A stretch of 64,000 nucleotides of DNA, taken from Clostridiaceae bacterium AF10-41. GTDB taxonomy: Bacteria > Bacillota > Clostridia > Clostridiales > Clostridiaceae. Below the pieces are notes generated by a model, which worked only from the letters and a program-made list of their open reading frames with translations, was not told the DNA's origin and did not search any database. Positions 1 through 8,623 of this stretch are shown piece after piece (the first letter of the stretch is position 1; each line of letters opens with the position of its first letter). Where the stretch lies: contig JAQCTH010000001.1 of NCBI GenBank assembly GCA_027686065.1, positions 62,001 through 126,000 on the forward strand, read 5' to 3'. A program made the position numbers and the translations under genes.

Positions 1-1142
1 AAGGAAGAAAAATTTTCTTCTACCTTAATTTTAGTACTATATTCCCTATCAACACCACTAATTAAGTCAACTGAAGAAATTGTTTCGTCATTAACATTTA
101 TTTTAGCTTTAAAAAGATTTTCTCCTTTAGTTATACTTTGCTTACTAATATCCTTTTTTAAATAGTCTATAGAGTATGAAGGAATTTTCTCAGCTCTAGA
201 TTTTGTATAATATAAATCATCTTTAGCAAGTAAAGGAATAGAAATTTCATCATTTATTTTGTATGTGGCAAGTACATCATTTTTATTTATAAGCTTTATA
301 GTCTCAAAATTATCAAAACCATAATCAAATAATGGACCTATATTTGTATAAAAATTATCTTTATCAGTAGCATTTAAGAAAGCAGATACTAAGAATTGTC
401 CATCTTTCATTGCTGTAGCTGTATATGTATGATTGGCTTCTGGAGTATATCCATTTTTACCAGTATAGGCATATTGATAGTAATAAGGTGTATATTCATT
501 AAATAACTGATTTCTATTTGTAGCCCATTTTTCACTACCATCAGAAAATGGATGGTTAATATATTTGTGAGATTCGGTTTGTGAAATTCTCACATAATCT
601 TCATTTTTATAGGCAGCTCTCATTATCAAGGCTAAATCATAAGCTGTAGTAATATGCCCATCTTCATGTAAACCACTAGGATTTTTAAAATTTGTATTTA
701 AAGCTCCTAATTCTTTAGCTTTAGCATTCATAAGTTTTGCAAACCCTTCATTAGATCCAGCAACATGCTCAGCTAATGCTTCAGCACAATCGTTTCCAGA
801 TTCCAATAAAAGTCCAAGCATAAGTTCTTCAACAGTATAAACTTCCCCTTTGGCTATACCAATAGCAGATCCATCAACCAAAGTTGGGTTCTCACCAACA
901 GTGACTTTATCTGTTAATTTAGTATTTTCAAGAACTACTAACGCTGTCATAACCTTAGTTGTTGAGGCAGGCTCATATTGAGTATGCTCATTTTTAGAAT
1001 AAATAACCTTACCTGTTCTTCCATCCATCAATACTGCTCCCTCAGAAAAGACTGGAGGCAATTCAGTAGCTTTTACGGCAACAGTAAAAATACTACTTAC
1101 TAATACAGTTGATAGAAATAGTCTTCTTATAAAATTTCCCAT
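1..1142 (-). CDS. D-alanyl-D-alanine carboxypeptidase (PBP5/DacF type), 3' end cut by window edge
   Basis: Reading the minus strand from an ATG at 1142 gives an open frame of 380 codons that runs off the left edge. Residues 1-25 are a signal peptide ending near VAVKA. The serine peptidase S11 motifs are in order: S60-T-T-K63 (nucleophile Ser60), S115-G-N117, and K229-N-G231 followed by YT. The third motif is normally KTG, so Asn replaces Thr. The remainder matches the beta-rich C-terminal domain of PBP5-like enzymes. Such enzymes trim the terminal D-Ala of peptidoglycan stem peptides outside the membrane. A ribosome site (GGGAGA) lies just upstream of the start, and the gene is divergent from the ComEA-like gene. 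Family assignment is secure; which paralogue it is (sporulation or vegetative) cannot be told. Confidence 0.9.
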   Translation of the reverse strand, partial: MGNFIRRLFLSTVLVSSIFTVAVKATELPPVFSEGAVLMDGRTGKVIYSKNEHTQYEPASTTKVMTALVVLENTKLTDKVTVGENPTLVDGSAIGIAKGEVYTVEELMLGLLLESGNDCAEALAEHVAGSNEGFAKLMNAKAKELGALNTNFKNPSGLHEDGHITTAYDLALIMRAAYKNEDYVRISQTESHKYINHPFSDGSEKWATNRNQLFNEYTPYYYQYAYTGKNGYTPEANHTYTATAMKDGQFLVSAFLNATDKDNFYTNIGPLFDYGFDNFETIKLINKNDVLATYKINDEISIPLLAKDDLYYTKSRAEKIPSYSIDYLKKDISKQSITKGENLFKAKINVNDETISSVDLISGVDREYSTKIKVEENFSS

Positions 1143-1299
1143 AGTAAATCTCCCACAATATATTTTTACAATAGATAAAAATATTTTAACAGAAATAAAG
1201 ACATCATTCTATAATTTATAAATATTTAGAATAAAAATAGTTAAAATTTTAATAAAAAGTTAATAATTAAAATAAGTATTTAACAATTAGAGGTGTTTT

Positions 1300-1998
1300 A
1301 TGGATAAAAGAATAGAAAAAATTATGACTAAAAGAAATATAATTTTGTTGGTGATTGTATTTTTATGTATAACTACATCATTTATTTTATATGGGAAGAA
1401 TAAATCTAAGGTTTTTAAGGATGAATATATGAAAGATATTTTTGTAGATGAAGAAGAAGATGTTTATAAAAATGAAAATAGTATTGAAGTTACTACAAAA
1501 TCAGAAGTAGCTTCAAGTAATCAAGAAAAGTCAGTAGCCAATACAAAAAATAAAAATATATTTGTTGAAATAAAAGGAGAAGTAGTAAAACCAGATGTAT
1601 ATGAAATTAGTGAAGGCAGTATTATTAGAGATTTAATAAATAAAGCAGGAGGACTAACTAGTGAAGCTGACATAGATAAAATTAATAGAGCAGATAAGCT
1701 AAAAGCAAATCAATTAATAATAATACCAAATAAAAATGATTCTTCAAATGTAGGAAGTAATCTTGGAACTGGAGATATATCTAATTCAGTACAAGCAACG
1801 GAAAGTGATGTAATAAACATTAATACTGCAACTTTGGAAGAACTCCAAAAAATAAATGGAGTGGGAGAAGTTAAAGCTAAAAGTATAATGGAATATAGAG
1901 AAAAAAATGGAGGATTTAATTCAATAGAAGAAATTAAAAACATAGATGGGATAGGAGAAAAAACCTTTGAAAAAATGAAGGACAAAATTGGAGTATAA
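1300..1998 (+). CDS. comEA: ComEA-like helix-hairpin-helix DNA-binding protein
   Basis: 232 residues. One N-terminal membrane segment (about 13-32) anchors the protein with its bulk outside. After an acidic, low-complexity stretch there is an SLBB-type domain (about 88-146), then a ComEA helix-hairpin-helix pair (about 171-232) with two GVGE/GIGE hairpins. ComEA binds incoming double-stranded DNA at the cell surface and hands it to ComEC in transformation. No comEC or comEB lies beside it here, so it may simply be a DNA-binding envelope protein. Ribosome site AGAGGTG is 7 bases before the ATG. The order TM-SLBB-HhH is the usual one for Firmicutes ComEA. Confidence 0.88.
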   Translation: MDKRIEKIMTKRNIILLVIVFLCITTSFILYGKNKSKVFKDEYMKDIFVDEEEDVYKNENSIEVTTKSEVASSNQEKSVANTKNKNIFVEIKGEVVKPDVYEISEGSIIRDLINKAGGLTSEADIDKINRADKLKANQLIIIPNKNDSSNVGSNLGTGDISNSVQATESDVININTATLEELQKINGVGEVKAKSIMEYREKNGGFNSIEEIKNIDGIGEKTFEKMKDKIGV

Positions 1999-2089
1999 TA
2001 TATAAAATTTAAAGGCTTCTATATTATAGAAATAATATTTGTGATAAAATTAATTATATAATTATCTATGATAAAGGGGGAAGCAGGGA

Positions 2090-2305
2090 ATGGATATATT
2101 TCTAAATACCATTATGAATCTAGGCTTAAGTTTATTATTTGGAGCAGTTGGAATATTAGTTTTAGTGGTCGGATACAAAATATTTGATGCAATAATACCA
2201 GCTGATTTTAACAAAGAACTTGAAAAAGGGAATGTTGCAATAGCAATTTTCTTGGCTGGAGCTTTAATTGGAATAGCAATAATAGTATCACAAGTAGTAA
2301 AATAA
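2090..2305 (+). CDS. DUF350 small membrane protein
   Basis: 71 residues with two hydrophobic segments (about 8-30 and 47-69) joined by a short polar loop. The C-terminal half (GNVAIAIFLAGALIGIAIIV) is the hallmark of DUF350 membrane proteins. Function is unknown; in other bacteria the family occurs near stress or envelope genes. It has its own strong ribosome site (AAAGGGGG) and is followed by a clear terminator, so it is probably a single-gene transcript. Confidence 0.8.
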   Translation: MDIFLNTIMNLGLSLLFGAVGILVLVVGYKIFDAIIPADFNKELEKGNVAIAIFLAGALIGIAIIVSQVVK

Positions 2306-2348
2306 ATATAAAACTTATAAAGTATCTTTAAAGGATAACTTTAAATAT

Positions 2349-2375
2349 GAGCTGCCTTAAATCAGCTCTATTTTT
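2349..2375 (+). terminator. Rho-independent terminator after DUF350 gene
   Basis: Six-bp stem GAGCTG/CAGCTC (2349-2354, 2363-2368) with an 8-base loop, followed by a T-rich run. It closes the DUF350 transcript. Confidence 0.75.
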
Positions 2376-2378
2376 ATG

Positions 2379-2461
2379 TGAAAGTCTATAATAAATTGTG
2401 AATTGTTAATTGTGAATTGTGAACTGTTTAGTATGTGGCAGTTATGTGACATAGACTTTCA
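2379..2461. repeat. Small intergenic element: 11-bp inverted repeat enclosing degenerate AATTGTG repeats
   Basis: TGAAAGTCTAT at 2379-2389 is matched by its reverse complement ATAGACTTTCA at 2451-2461. Between them lie several AATTGTG/AATTGTT units (about 2394-2430). Similar heptad-like runs occur near 60345-60379 (opposite orientation) and 62921-62958. It contains no coding frame. It looks like a non-coding repeat of MITE or REP-like kind, but no transposase is present. Confidence 0.5.
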
Positions 2462-2544
2462 AAATAATTTCTTTAATGTTATAATAAAATGAATTTAGGA
2501 AAACATACAAAAGACAATAAAAAAAGATCCTAGGGGGGATTAAT

Positions 2545-3213
2545 ATGTTAAAAAAGGTTTTACTAATATTAGTTTCTGGAATAGTGACAGTATCATTAAT
2601 TTCTTGTGGTAATTCAAAGAAACAAGAAGCAAGTGAAACTAAAGAACCAGTAAAGGTTGAAGAAAAGATATTTATAGGCGAAGGTGAATGGGCAAGGGAT
2701 TATACAAAAGATCAAGTAGTTGCATTAAACAGTGAAATTAGTACAAGAATAGAAGATGTAGCTAAATTTTATGGATTAGAATATTCAAAAGAAGAAAAAG
2801 TTAAAGAATCAAATGGGGAAACAATAAATGATAATAACATATATGTAGACAATTTAAATCCAGAGCCAAATAGAATGGAAAGTATGTATTATGGATTTAA
2901 AATGTATGGAGAAAATATGGCTAGTGGAAGCTTAAACTTAAAGATAGGCTTTAAACTAGATGTTACTCAAATAAAGGCAGAAGACAAGTTTAACTTTGAA
3001 GAAACTTCTATAGCAGAATTTTCAAAAGCTATGACTAACAATCCTGACAGAGATTATTCAGATTTAGATAGTCAAATAAAAGATATAATTATAAATAAAA
3101 ATTCAGAAGGAAATATAGAAACAAATTTAAATGGGTTAGTAGAAACTATAACAATAAAAGGTGATTTCTTATTGTACAAATTAGACTCTAAGAAATATGA
3201 TTTTAAGAAATAG
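2545..3213 (+). CDS. Hypothetical lipoprotein
   Basis: 222 residues. Begins with a lipoprotein signal peptide: KK, a hydrophobic core, and the lipobox LISC with lipidated Cys21, followed by a charged linker rich in Lys, Glu and Ser. The mature part (about 45-222) is acidic and predicted to be mixed alpha/beta. I do not recognise a named family. It is exported and tethered to the outer face of the membrane. The ribosome site is TAGGGGGG. It stands 36 bp before a gene for a small membrane protein of the RDD type, so the two may be co-transcribed; no terminator is visible between them. Confidence 0.7.
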   Translation: MLKKVLLILVSGIVTVSLISCGNSKKQEASETKEPVKVEEKIFIGEGEWARDYTKDQVVALNSEISTRIEDVAKFYGLEYSKEEKVKESNGETINDNNIYVDNLNPEPNRMESMYYGFKMYGENMASGSLNLKIGFKLDVTQIKAEDKFNFEETSIAEFSKAMTNNPDRDYSDLDSQIKDIIINKNSEGNIETNLNGLVETITIKGDFLLYKLDSKKYDFKK

Positions 3214-3248
3214 TACATAGTTAATTTATAATTTAGGAGGATATAAAA

Positions 3249-3656
3249 TTGGTAGATAAAGAAGAAATAGAAATGGTTAATAATGAAGTAGAAACTGGAG
3301 AGGTAAATAAAGAAGAAGCAGGTAATTATTTTAAAGACAACAAGATAATTGATGCTGTAGATGAAGACACAATTGCAGAAAATCATAAATCTGGAACAGT
3401 AAAAGATCAAGATGGAAAAGTAGTTAAATTTATAAAAAGAGTTTTAGCTACTACTATGGATCAAATAATAACATTGGCACTAGCATTAGGGTTGCTACTA
3501 TTATTTGATGGAATATTAAAATTAACAGGATTTTATATTGTATCAAGACAACCAATGTTTTTAATAATGTATGTTATAGCAAATATACTTTATACTCCAA
3601 TTTGTGAATCAACAAAGCTTAAAGGAACTATAGGAAAAAAGACAATATTAAAATAA
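3249..3656 (+). CDS. Small RDD-like membrane protein (TTG start)
   Basis: 135 residues. The start is TTG at 3249, chosen because AGGAGG (3235-3240) sits 8 bases upstream and no ATG is suitably placed. Residues 1-55 are highly acidic and soluble. Residues 60-135 resemble an RDD domain: R..A..MDQ followed by two membrane helices (about 70-90 and 100-116) and a C-terminal GTIGKK element like the GxTxGK motif of RDD proteins. RDD proteins are membrane proteins of mostly unknown function, some proposed to be transporters or antiporters. The gene ends 19 bp before rlmD. Confidence 0.6.
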   Translation: MVDKEEIEMVNNEVETGEVNKEEAGNYFKDNKIIDAVDEDTIAENHKSGTVKDQDGKVVKFIKRVLATTMDQIITLALALGLLLLFDGILKLTGFYIVSRQPMFLIMYVIANILYTPICESTKLKGTIGKKTILK

Positions 3657-3675
3657 ACTTTAATTAGGAGATAGC

Positions 3676-5043
3676 ATGAGAAAAGGAAGTACAGTACAAG
3701 TCAGAATAGATAAAACAGAATTCCCATCTGTTGGAGTAGGTACTCTAGAAGGAAAAACCATATATGTAAAAGGAGCTTTTCCTGGACAATTAGTAAGTGG
3801 GAGAGTAAAGAAAAAGAGAGAAAACTTTGCAGAGCTAAAGCTTATGTCAGTAGATGAAAGAGCTGATTATGAAATAGATGCTTCTTGTGAATACTTTGGA
3901 GTTTGTGGTGGATGTACATCACAAAACCTAACTTATGATAAACAAATAAATTTATTAAGTGAAGAAGTTAAATCTTTATTTAGTGATGCCAATATACCTA
4001 TGGGAGATTACCTAGGTGTTGTAGGTAGTAAAGAGCAGTGGGAATATAGAAATAAGATGGAATTCACCTTTGGAGATTTTGAAAAGGGTGGAGAATTAAC
4101 TTTAGGCATGCACATGAAAGGAAAATCCTTTGGGATCATAACTGTTGATAAGTGCTTAATAGTTGATGAAGATTTTAGAACAATAATAAGAGAAACTGTT
4201 AATTATTTTAAAGATAAAGAATTGCCTTATTATAGAGTTATGAAAAGAGAAGGTTACTTAAGACACCTAGTTATAAGAAAAGCAATAAACACTGGTGAAT
4301 TAATGGTTAATATAGTTACAACAACACAAATAGATTTTGACTTAACAGAATATGTAGAAATACTAAAAGTACAAGATTACAAAGGGAAATTAGTATCTAT
4401 ATTACATACTGAAAATAATTCCTTTTCTGATGCTGTAATACCAGAAAAAGTAAATTTGTTATTTGGTAAAGATTATATAACAGAAAACTTATTAGGTTTA
4501 CAATTTAAAATATCACCATTTTCATTCTTCCAAACTAATACAAAAGGGGCAGAAAGCCTTTATAGTATAGTTAGAGATTTTATGGGAGAATCCAATGATA
4601 AGGTAGTATTTGACCTTTACTGTGGTACAGGAACAATAGGGCAAATTGCTGCATCAAATGCTAAAAAAGTAATAGGAATAGAACTTATAGAAGAAGCAGT
4701 AGAAGCAGCCAAAGAAAATGCCAAACTAAACAATTTAGACAATTGTGAATTCCTAGCAGGAGATGTTACAGAAATAATAAAAACAGTTAAAGATAAACCA
4801 GATATTATAATACTAGATCCACCAAGAAGCGGTGTACATCCAAAAGCATTAGAATACGTAATTAAATTTAATGCCAAGGAAATAATTTATGTATCATGCA
4901 ATCCTAAAACCTTAGTAGAAAACTTAAAGGATCTAATAGATGCAGGATACAAAGTTATGCAAAGCACAGTTAAAGATATGTTTCCTAATACACCACATGC
5001 TGAGGTAGTTGTTCGACTTACGAGTACCGAAGAGACGAAGTAA
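3676..5043 (+). CDS. rlmD: 23S rRNA (uracil-5-)-methyltransferase RlmD/RumA family
   Basis: 455 residues, the usual size. An N-terminal TRAM domain (about 1-60) is followed by a 4Fe-4S cysteine set C71, C77, C80 and probably C160. The C-terminal Rossmann methyltransferase domain has the SAM motif [10 protein letters not shown] (about 313-322), the DPPRSG motif, and the catalytic cysteine C408 in SCNP. The enzyme transfers methyl from SAM to C5 of a uridine in 23S rRNA. The extreme C-terminus ([10 protein letters not shown]) is odd. About 119 bp downstream, an out-of-frame sequence encodes AETVVKIVKSKI, a plausible native tail, suggesting an insertion in the gene's 3' end (separate entry). Which uridine is modified (RlmC, RlmD or RlmCD type) is not resolved. 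Confidence 0.9.
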   Translation: MRKGSTVQVRIDKTEFPSVGVGTLEGKTIYVKGAFPGQLVSGRVKKKRENFAELKLMSVDERADYEIDASCEYFGVCGGCTSQNLTYDKQINLLSEEVKSLFSDANIPMGDYLGVVGSKEQWEYRNKMEFTFGDFEKGGELTLGMHMKGKSFGIITVDKCLIVDEDFRTIIRETVNYFKDKELPYYRVMKREGYLRHLVIRKAINTGELMVNIVTTTQIDFDLTEYVEILKVQDYKGKLVSILHTENNSFSDAVIPEKVNLLFGKDYITENLLGLQFKISPFSFFQTNTKGAESLYSIVRDFMGESNDKVVFDLYCGTGTIGQIAASNAKKVIGIELIEEAVEAAKENAKLNNLDNCEFLAGDVTEIIKTVKDKPDIIILDPPRSGVHPKALEYVIKFNAKEIIYVSCNPKTLVENLKDLIDAGYKVMQSTVKDMFPNTPHAEVVVRLTSTEETK

Positions 5044-5132
5044 GCCGTTTAAAACTACCCATGCAAGGATTGCCAAAGAAAGCGAACAAAGTGAAGCTTG
5101 ATTGGCAGCAATCTACTGCTGAGACGGTTGTT
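4998..5132 (+). repeat. Probable short insertion at the 3' end of rlmD, flanked by imperfect direct repeats
   Basis: TGCTGAGgtaGTTGTT (4998-5013) recurs as TGCTGAGacgGTTGTT (5117-5132), 13 of 16 bases alike, 119 bp apart. Between them are two imperfect hairpins: CGACTTAC/GTAAGCCG (5014-5048), and GATTGCCAA paired with TTGGCAGCAATC (5069-5112). After the second copy the frame reads AETVVKIVKSKI then stop at 5154, which looks like the ancestral end of the methyltransferase. The stretch is less AT-rich than the sequence around it. An inserted palindromic element that replaced the C-terminus is the simplest reading; this is inference. Confidence 0.5.
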
Positions 5133-5154
5133 AAGATAGTTAAAAGTAAAATAT

Positions 5155-5203
5155 AAAGTCTTTGAAAATTCCAAATTTACAGGGTTTTCAGAGACTTTTC
5201 TTA
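5155..5203 (+). terminator. Terminator after rlmD region
   Basis: AAAGTCTTTGAAAA (5155-5168) pairs with TTTTCAGAGACTTT (5185-5198), one wobble, followed by TCTTATTT. It lies past the proposed ancestral stop at 5154, consistent with that stop being the original gene end. Confidence 0.75.
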
Positions 5204-5493
5204 TTTGGTGAGGCTTTTTACCTTATAGGCTTTAATTATTTGTAAGAAGAAACAGCAATACTTAAGGAACTACTTATTAGAATCATTAATTATAAATAGA
5301 AGTTTGATCCTTAAGGGTTATGATTAATATAAGTTTTTAAATAAAAAAATTAATTTTATCAATTTATTAAATAATTCTAATAAGCCTTAATTTTTAGAAA
5401 TATATTTTTTGTATTTACTAAGATTTTATAGGATTTTGATAAATTATAGGGTATTATAAAACTAATAATTTTATCTGAAAAGGAGGTTTAGTT
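5204..5493. other. AT-rich intergenic stretch, no gene seen
   Basis: Both strands are full of stops and no conserved RNA or repeat is recognised. A promoter for the following DUF4256 gene must lie here but no -35/-10 pair with good spacing stands out. The ribosome site AAAGGAGG is at its right end. Confidence 0.5.
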
Positions 5494-6060
5494 ATGGAAA
5501 ATGAAAAAAGAGAATTGCCACAAGAACAATGTGAAAAGCTACTGAATATTTTGAAAGGCCGTTTCGAGAAAAATATGAGTCGTCATAATAATCTCGATTG
5601 GGATAAACTACAAGAAAAACTTGAGGATAATAATGAAAAACTTTGGTCACTTAATGAGATGGAAGTTACTGGTGGAGAACCAGATGTTATTGGTTATGAT
5701 GAAATTAAAGGTGAATATATTTTTTATGATTGTTCAGCAGAAAGCCCAAAGGGGCGTAGAAGTGTTTGCTACGATCGTGAAGCATTGGAATCTAGGAAAG
5801 AGCATAAACCTAAAAATAATGCTATTGATATGGCAGTATATATGGGCATTGATATTTTAACAGAAGAACAATATCGAGAATTACAAAGAATTGGAAGTTT
5901 TGATATTAAAACTTCAAGTTGGGTGAAAACACCTACAAAAATTAGAGAACTAGGTGGTGCAATCTTTTGTGATTGTCGATATGATACTGTTTTTATGTAT
6001 CATAATGGTGCAGAATCATATTATGGCTCTAGGGGATTCCGTGGCTCACTTAGAGTATAA
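5494..6060 (+). CDS. DUF4256 family protein
   Basis: 188 residues, full length for DUF4256. The conserved features are visible: an N-terminal helical segment, the EVTGGEPDVIGYD and YIFYDCSAESPKGRRS blocks (about 57-89), an NNAIDMAVYMGIDILTEE block, and a C-terminal GGAIFCDCRYDTVFMYHNGA segment. It is soluble and cytosolic with no signal peptide. The family occurs widely in Firmicutes and Bacteroidetes; its function is unknown. It has its own ribosome site (AAGGAGG) and a strong terminator, so it is probably monocistronic. Confidence 0.85.
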   Translation: MENEKRELPQEQCEKLLNILKGRFEKNMSRHNNLDWDKLQEKLEDNNEKLWSLNEMEVTGGEPDVIGYDEIKGEYIFYDCSAESPKGRRSVCYDREALESRKEHKPKNNAIDMAVYMGIDILTEEQYRELQRIGSFDIKTSSWVKTPTKIRELGGAIFCDCRYDTVFMYHNGAESYYGSRGFRGSLRV

Positions 6061-6098
6061 ACTCAAAGATTTTTTATTGAAATTTAAAGAGTAATTTA

Positions 6099-6134
6099 AA
6101 TTCCCTCAAACTACTGGGTTTGAGGGAATTTTTA
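6099..6134 (+). terminator. Terminator after DUF4256 gene
   Basis: Perfect 13-bp stem AATTCCCTCAAAC/GTTTGAGGGAATT (6099-6111, 6118-6130), 6-base loop, then TTTTA. Confidence 0.9.
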
Positions 6135-6148
6135 GTAAATGATATAAT
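6120..6148 (+). promoter_or_regulatory. Promoter of the two-component operon
   Basis: TTGAGG (6120-6125), 17-base spacer, TATAAT (6143-6148), about 30 bp before the TTG start of the response regulator. The -35 lies inside the 3' arm of the preceding terminator, so the two elements overlap. Confidence 0.55.
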
Positions 6149-6177
6149 AAGATTAATTTATTAAATGAGGTGATAGC

Positions 6178-6855
6178 TTGAAGATTCTAGTTGTTGAAGA
6201 TGATAAAATAATTGCATCTGGTTTAGAGTATTCATTAGAGAAGGAAGGCTTTAGTATAGTTTTGTGTTCTGATGTTGAATCAGGGAAAAAAGCTTTTTTA
6301 GAAAATGAATTTTCTCTATGCTTACTTGATGTATCTTTACCAGATGGAAGTGGTTATGAATTATGTAAAATTATAAGAGGAAAAAGTGATGTACCTATAA
6401 TATTTTTGACTGCTTGTGATGATGAAGTAAATGTAGTTATGGGACTTGATATGGGAGCCGATGACTATATAACTAAGCCATTTCGTCTTAGAGAGCTTAT
6501 ATCTCGTATAAAATCAGTATTGAGAAGATATAATAAGGAAGATGATTCGAGTATAATTATCGAAATAAATAAATTAAGAATAAATACTCTTGAAGCAAAG
6601 GTCTATAAAAATGGGAAGGAAGTTAATCTTACTGCATTAGAATATCGTCTATTATTAATTTTTGCAAATAACAAAGGACAGGTTTTATCAAGAAGTCAAC
6701 TTTTAGAAGGAATCTGGGATGTAGTAGGAGATTTTGTAAATGATAATACTTTAACAGTTTATATTAAAAGAATACGTGAAAAGTTAGAAGATGATCCTCA
6801 AAAACCTGCCATAATTAAAACAGTAAGAGGACTTGGATACAAGGTAGGTGATTAA
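6178..6855 (+). CDS. OmpR/PhoB-family response regulator
   Basis: 225 residues. The start is TTG at 6178 with GAGGTG six bases upstream. The receiver domain (1-115) has the acidic pocket E7-D8-D9, phospho-acceptor D51 and K100. The C-terminal winged-helix Trans_reg_C domain (about 128-223) has the usual LTALEYRLLLIF and VRGLGYK blocks. It is phosphorylated by the sensor kinase whose GTG start overlaps its end by 8 bases, and probably activates the ABC transporter genes downstream. Tandem 11-bp repeats before the ATPase gene could be its target. Similar regulators control Bce/Vex-like peptide transporters in Firmicutes. Confidence 0.92.
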   Translation: MKILVVEDDKIIASGLEYSLEKEGFSIVLCSDVESGKKAFLENEFSLCLLDVSLPDGSGYELCKIIRGKSDVPIIFLTACDDEVNVVMGLDMGADDYITKPFRLRELISRIKSVLRRYNKEDDSSIIIEINKLRINTLEAKVYKNGKEVNLTALEYRLLLIFANNKGQVLSRSQLLEGIWDVVGDFVNDNTLTVYIKRIREKLEDDPQKPAIIKTVRGLGYKVGD

Positions 6856-7858
6856 TATATTTAGAAATAAAGAAATTAGAAATTTGCTTACATTAATGAT
6901 AGGGGTATCAATAGTAGGTGTAATTTTATCTTCAATAATAAATCCAGTAGCAGGGATTATAACGTTTATAGTTGCTTTTTTATTAATATATTTAATCAAT
7001 TTCTTTACTTTAAGAAGGTATAAAGAAATTGAAAAGTTATCTGGATATTTACGTAATATTAGTAATGGAAATTATTCAATGGATATTAGAGACAATGAAG
7101 AAGGGGAGCTTAGTATTCTTAAAAACGAGATTTACAAGGTTACTCTGATGCTTTCAAAACAAGGGGAATTTTTAAAGAAAGACAAGGAGAAATTAGCAGA
7201 TGCTATTTCAGATATATCGCATCAGTTAAAGACACCTCTTACTTCAATGATGGTTATGATAGATTTATTAAGTGATGAAAATTTAAATTCAGAAAAAAGA
7301 ATAGAGTTTACTAAAAATATAGAAATGCAGCTTGAACGTATGGATTGGCTTCTAACATCATTATTAAAGCTATCTAAAATAGATGCTGGCACAATTATAT
7401 TCAAAAAAAATAAGGTAAAGGTATCAGAACTTATAAAAAAAGCAATGAGTCCATTACTTATCCCTATGGAACTTAAGGAGCAGAAGCTAATTATAGATGG
7501 AAATGAGAATACATCATTTACTGGAGATTTGAATTGGAGCACAGAGGCAATTGTTAATATAGTGAAAAATTGTATAGAACATACTGAAAATAAAGGGCTA
7601 ATATCAATTTTTTATGAGGAAAATCCTCTATACACTGAAATTAAAATATCAGATAATGGAACTGGAATAGAAAAGGAAGACTTACCTTATATTTTTAAAA
7701 GATTTTATAAAGGTAAAAATGCAAGTGCTGGAAGTGTTGGTATAGGTCTTGCTATGGCTAAAAGTATTATAGTAAGTCAAAATGGAGATATAAGTGTTAG
7801 AAGTAAGAAAAATGAAGGTACAGAATTTAGTATAAAATTTTATAATAAACAAAAGTGA
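6848..7858 (+). CDS. Sensor histidine kinase
   Basis: 336 residues, GTG start at 6848 overlapping the regulator's end, with AAGGTAGG before it. Two closely spaced membrane helices (about 13-31 and 34-54) leave almost no outside loop, as in intramembrane-sensing kinases that listen to a partner transporter. A short linker with an EGELSILKNEI block leads to the dimerisation helix with phospho-acceptor H125 (SHQLKTPL). The ATPase domain shows the N box (NIVKNCIEHT), G1 (DNGTGI), F box (FKRFYKG) and G2 (GVGIGLA). With the neighbouring ATPase and permease it probably forms a sensing complex for an antimicrobial peptide or similar envelope stress. The ligand is unknown. Confidence 0.92.
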   Translation: MINIFRNKEIRNLLTLMIGVSIVGVILSSIINPVAGIITFIVAFLLIYLINFFTLRRYKEIEKLSGYLRNISNGNYSMDIRDNEEGELSILKNEIYKVTLMLSKQGEFLKKDKEKLADAISDISHQLKTPLTSMMVMIDLLSDENLNSEKRIEFTKNIEMQLERMDWLLTSLLKLSKIDAGTIIFKKNKVKVSELIKKAMSPLLIPMELKEQKLIIDGNENTSFTGDLNWSTEAIVNIVKNCIEHTENKGLISIFYEENPLYTEIKISDNGTGIEKEDLPYIFKRFYKGKNASAGSVGIGLAMAKSIIVSQNGDISVRSKKNEGTEFSIKFYNKQK

Positions 7859-7875
7859 CTAAATTGTAATAAATA

Positions 7876-7908
7876 AGTCACTGTATAGTCATCTTAGACA
7901 GATATACT
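7876..7908 (+). promoter_or_regulatory. Candidate response-regulator-activated promoter for the ABC transporter
   Basis: AGTCAC (starts 7876) and AGTCAT (starts 7887) are spaced exactly 11 bp, the spacing of PhoB/OmpR-type tandem sites. They occupy the place of a -35 before TATACT (7903-7908). A third AGTCAT is at 7911. The ATPase ATG is at 7940. Proposed from arrangement only. Confidence 0.4.
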
Positions 7909-7939
7909 TTAGTCATATAAAAAATTTGGAGGTTTTACA

Positions 7940-8623
7940 ATGGAAATAGTAAGAGTGGAAAACCTGTCTAAGCAATATGGCAGTGGAGAAACAGCGGTAG
8001 AGGCACTTAATAATATATCTTTTTCTGTAAAAAAAGGAGAATTTGTTGCAATAGTAGGGCCTTCAGGCTCAGGTAAATCTACTTTATTGCATATGCTTGG
8101 AGGTGTAGACAAACCTACAAGTGGAAAAGTTATTATAGACAATACAGATATATATAGTCTAAATGAGACGCAGCTTGCTATCTTTAGACGTAGACAAATA
8201 GGTCTTATATATCAATTTTATAATCTTATTCCTGTACTGAATGTAGAAGAAAATATTACTCTTCCACTATTGCTTGATGGACATAATGTAGATGAAAAGC
8301 AGTTTAATAATATAGTAGATATACTTGGTTTAGAAAATAGACTAGATCACTTACCTAATCAGCTTTCAGGAGGTCAACAGCAAAGAGTTTCTATAGGTAG
8401 GGCTTTAATAAGTAATCCTGCCATTATGCTTGCAGATGAGCCAACTGGAAATCTAGATAGTAAAAATAGTAAGGAAATTATTGAGTTACTTAAAATGTTT
8501 AATAAAACATTTAGCCAAACTCTTATTGTTATTACTCATGATGAACAAATTGCGTTACAGGCAGATAGAATTATTGAAATAGAAGACGGTGAAATTACTA
8601 AAAATGAGGTGATCCGTCCATGA
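7940..8623 (+). CDS. ABC transporter ATP-binding protein (MacB/LolD/BceA type)
   Basis: 227 residues, the standard size. Walker A GPSGSGKST (about 41-49), a Q-loop YQFYNL, signature LSGGQQQR, Walker B IMLADEPTGNLD and the H-loop ITHD are all intact. The sequence class is the MacB/LolD/BceA group that drives FtsX-like permeases rather than importers. Its stop overlaps the permease start (ATGA at 8620-8623), so the two are translationally coupled. With the two-component system upstream this is a probable drug- or peptide-resistance transporter. Confidence 0.95.
   Translation: MEIVRVENLSKQYGSGETAVEALNNISFSVKKGEFVAIVGPSGSGKSTLLHMLGGVDKPTSGKVIIDNTDIYSLNETQLAIFRRRQIGLIYQFYNLIPVLNVEENITLPLLLDGHNVDEKQFNNIVDILGLENRLDHLPNQLSGGQQQRVSIGRALISNPAIMLADEPTGNLDSKNSKEIIELLKMFNKTFSQTLIVITHDEQIALQADRIIEIEDGEITKNEVIRP

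Noticed and set aside
2379..2461. CRISPR-like repeat array
   Set aside because: Units are only about 7 bases, degenerate and without spacers; no cas genes in the window.
5014..5154. Independent small gene in the frame ending AETVVKIVKSKI
   Set aside because: No start codon with a ribosome site; better explained as the displaced tail of rlmD plus inserted sequence.
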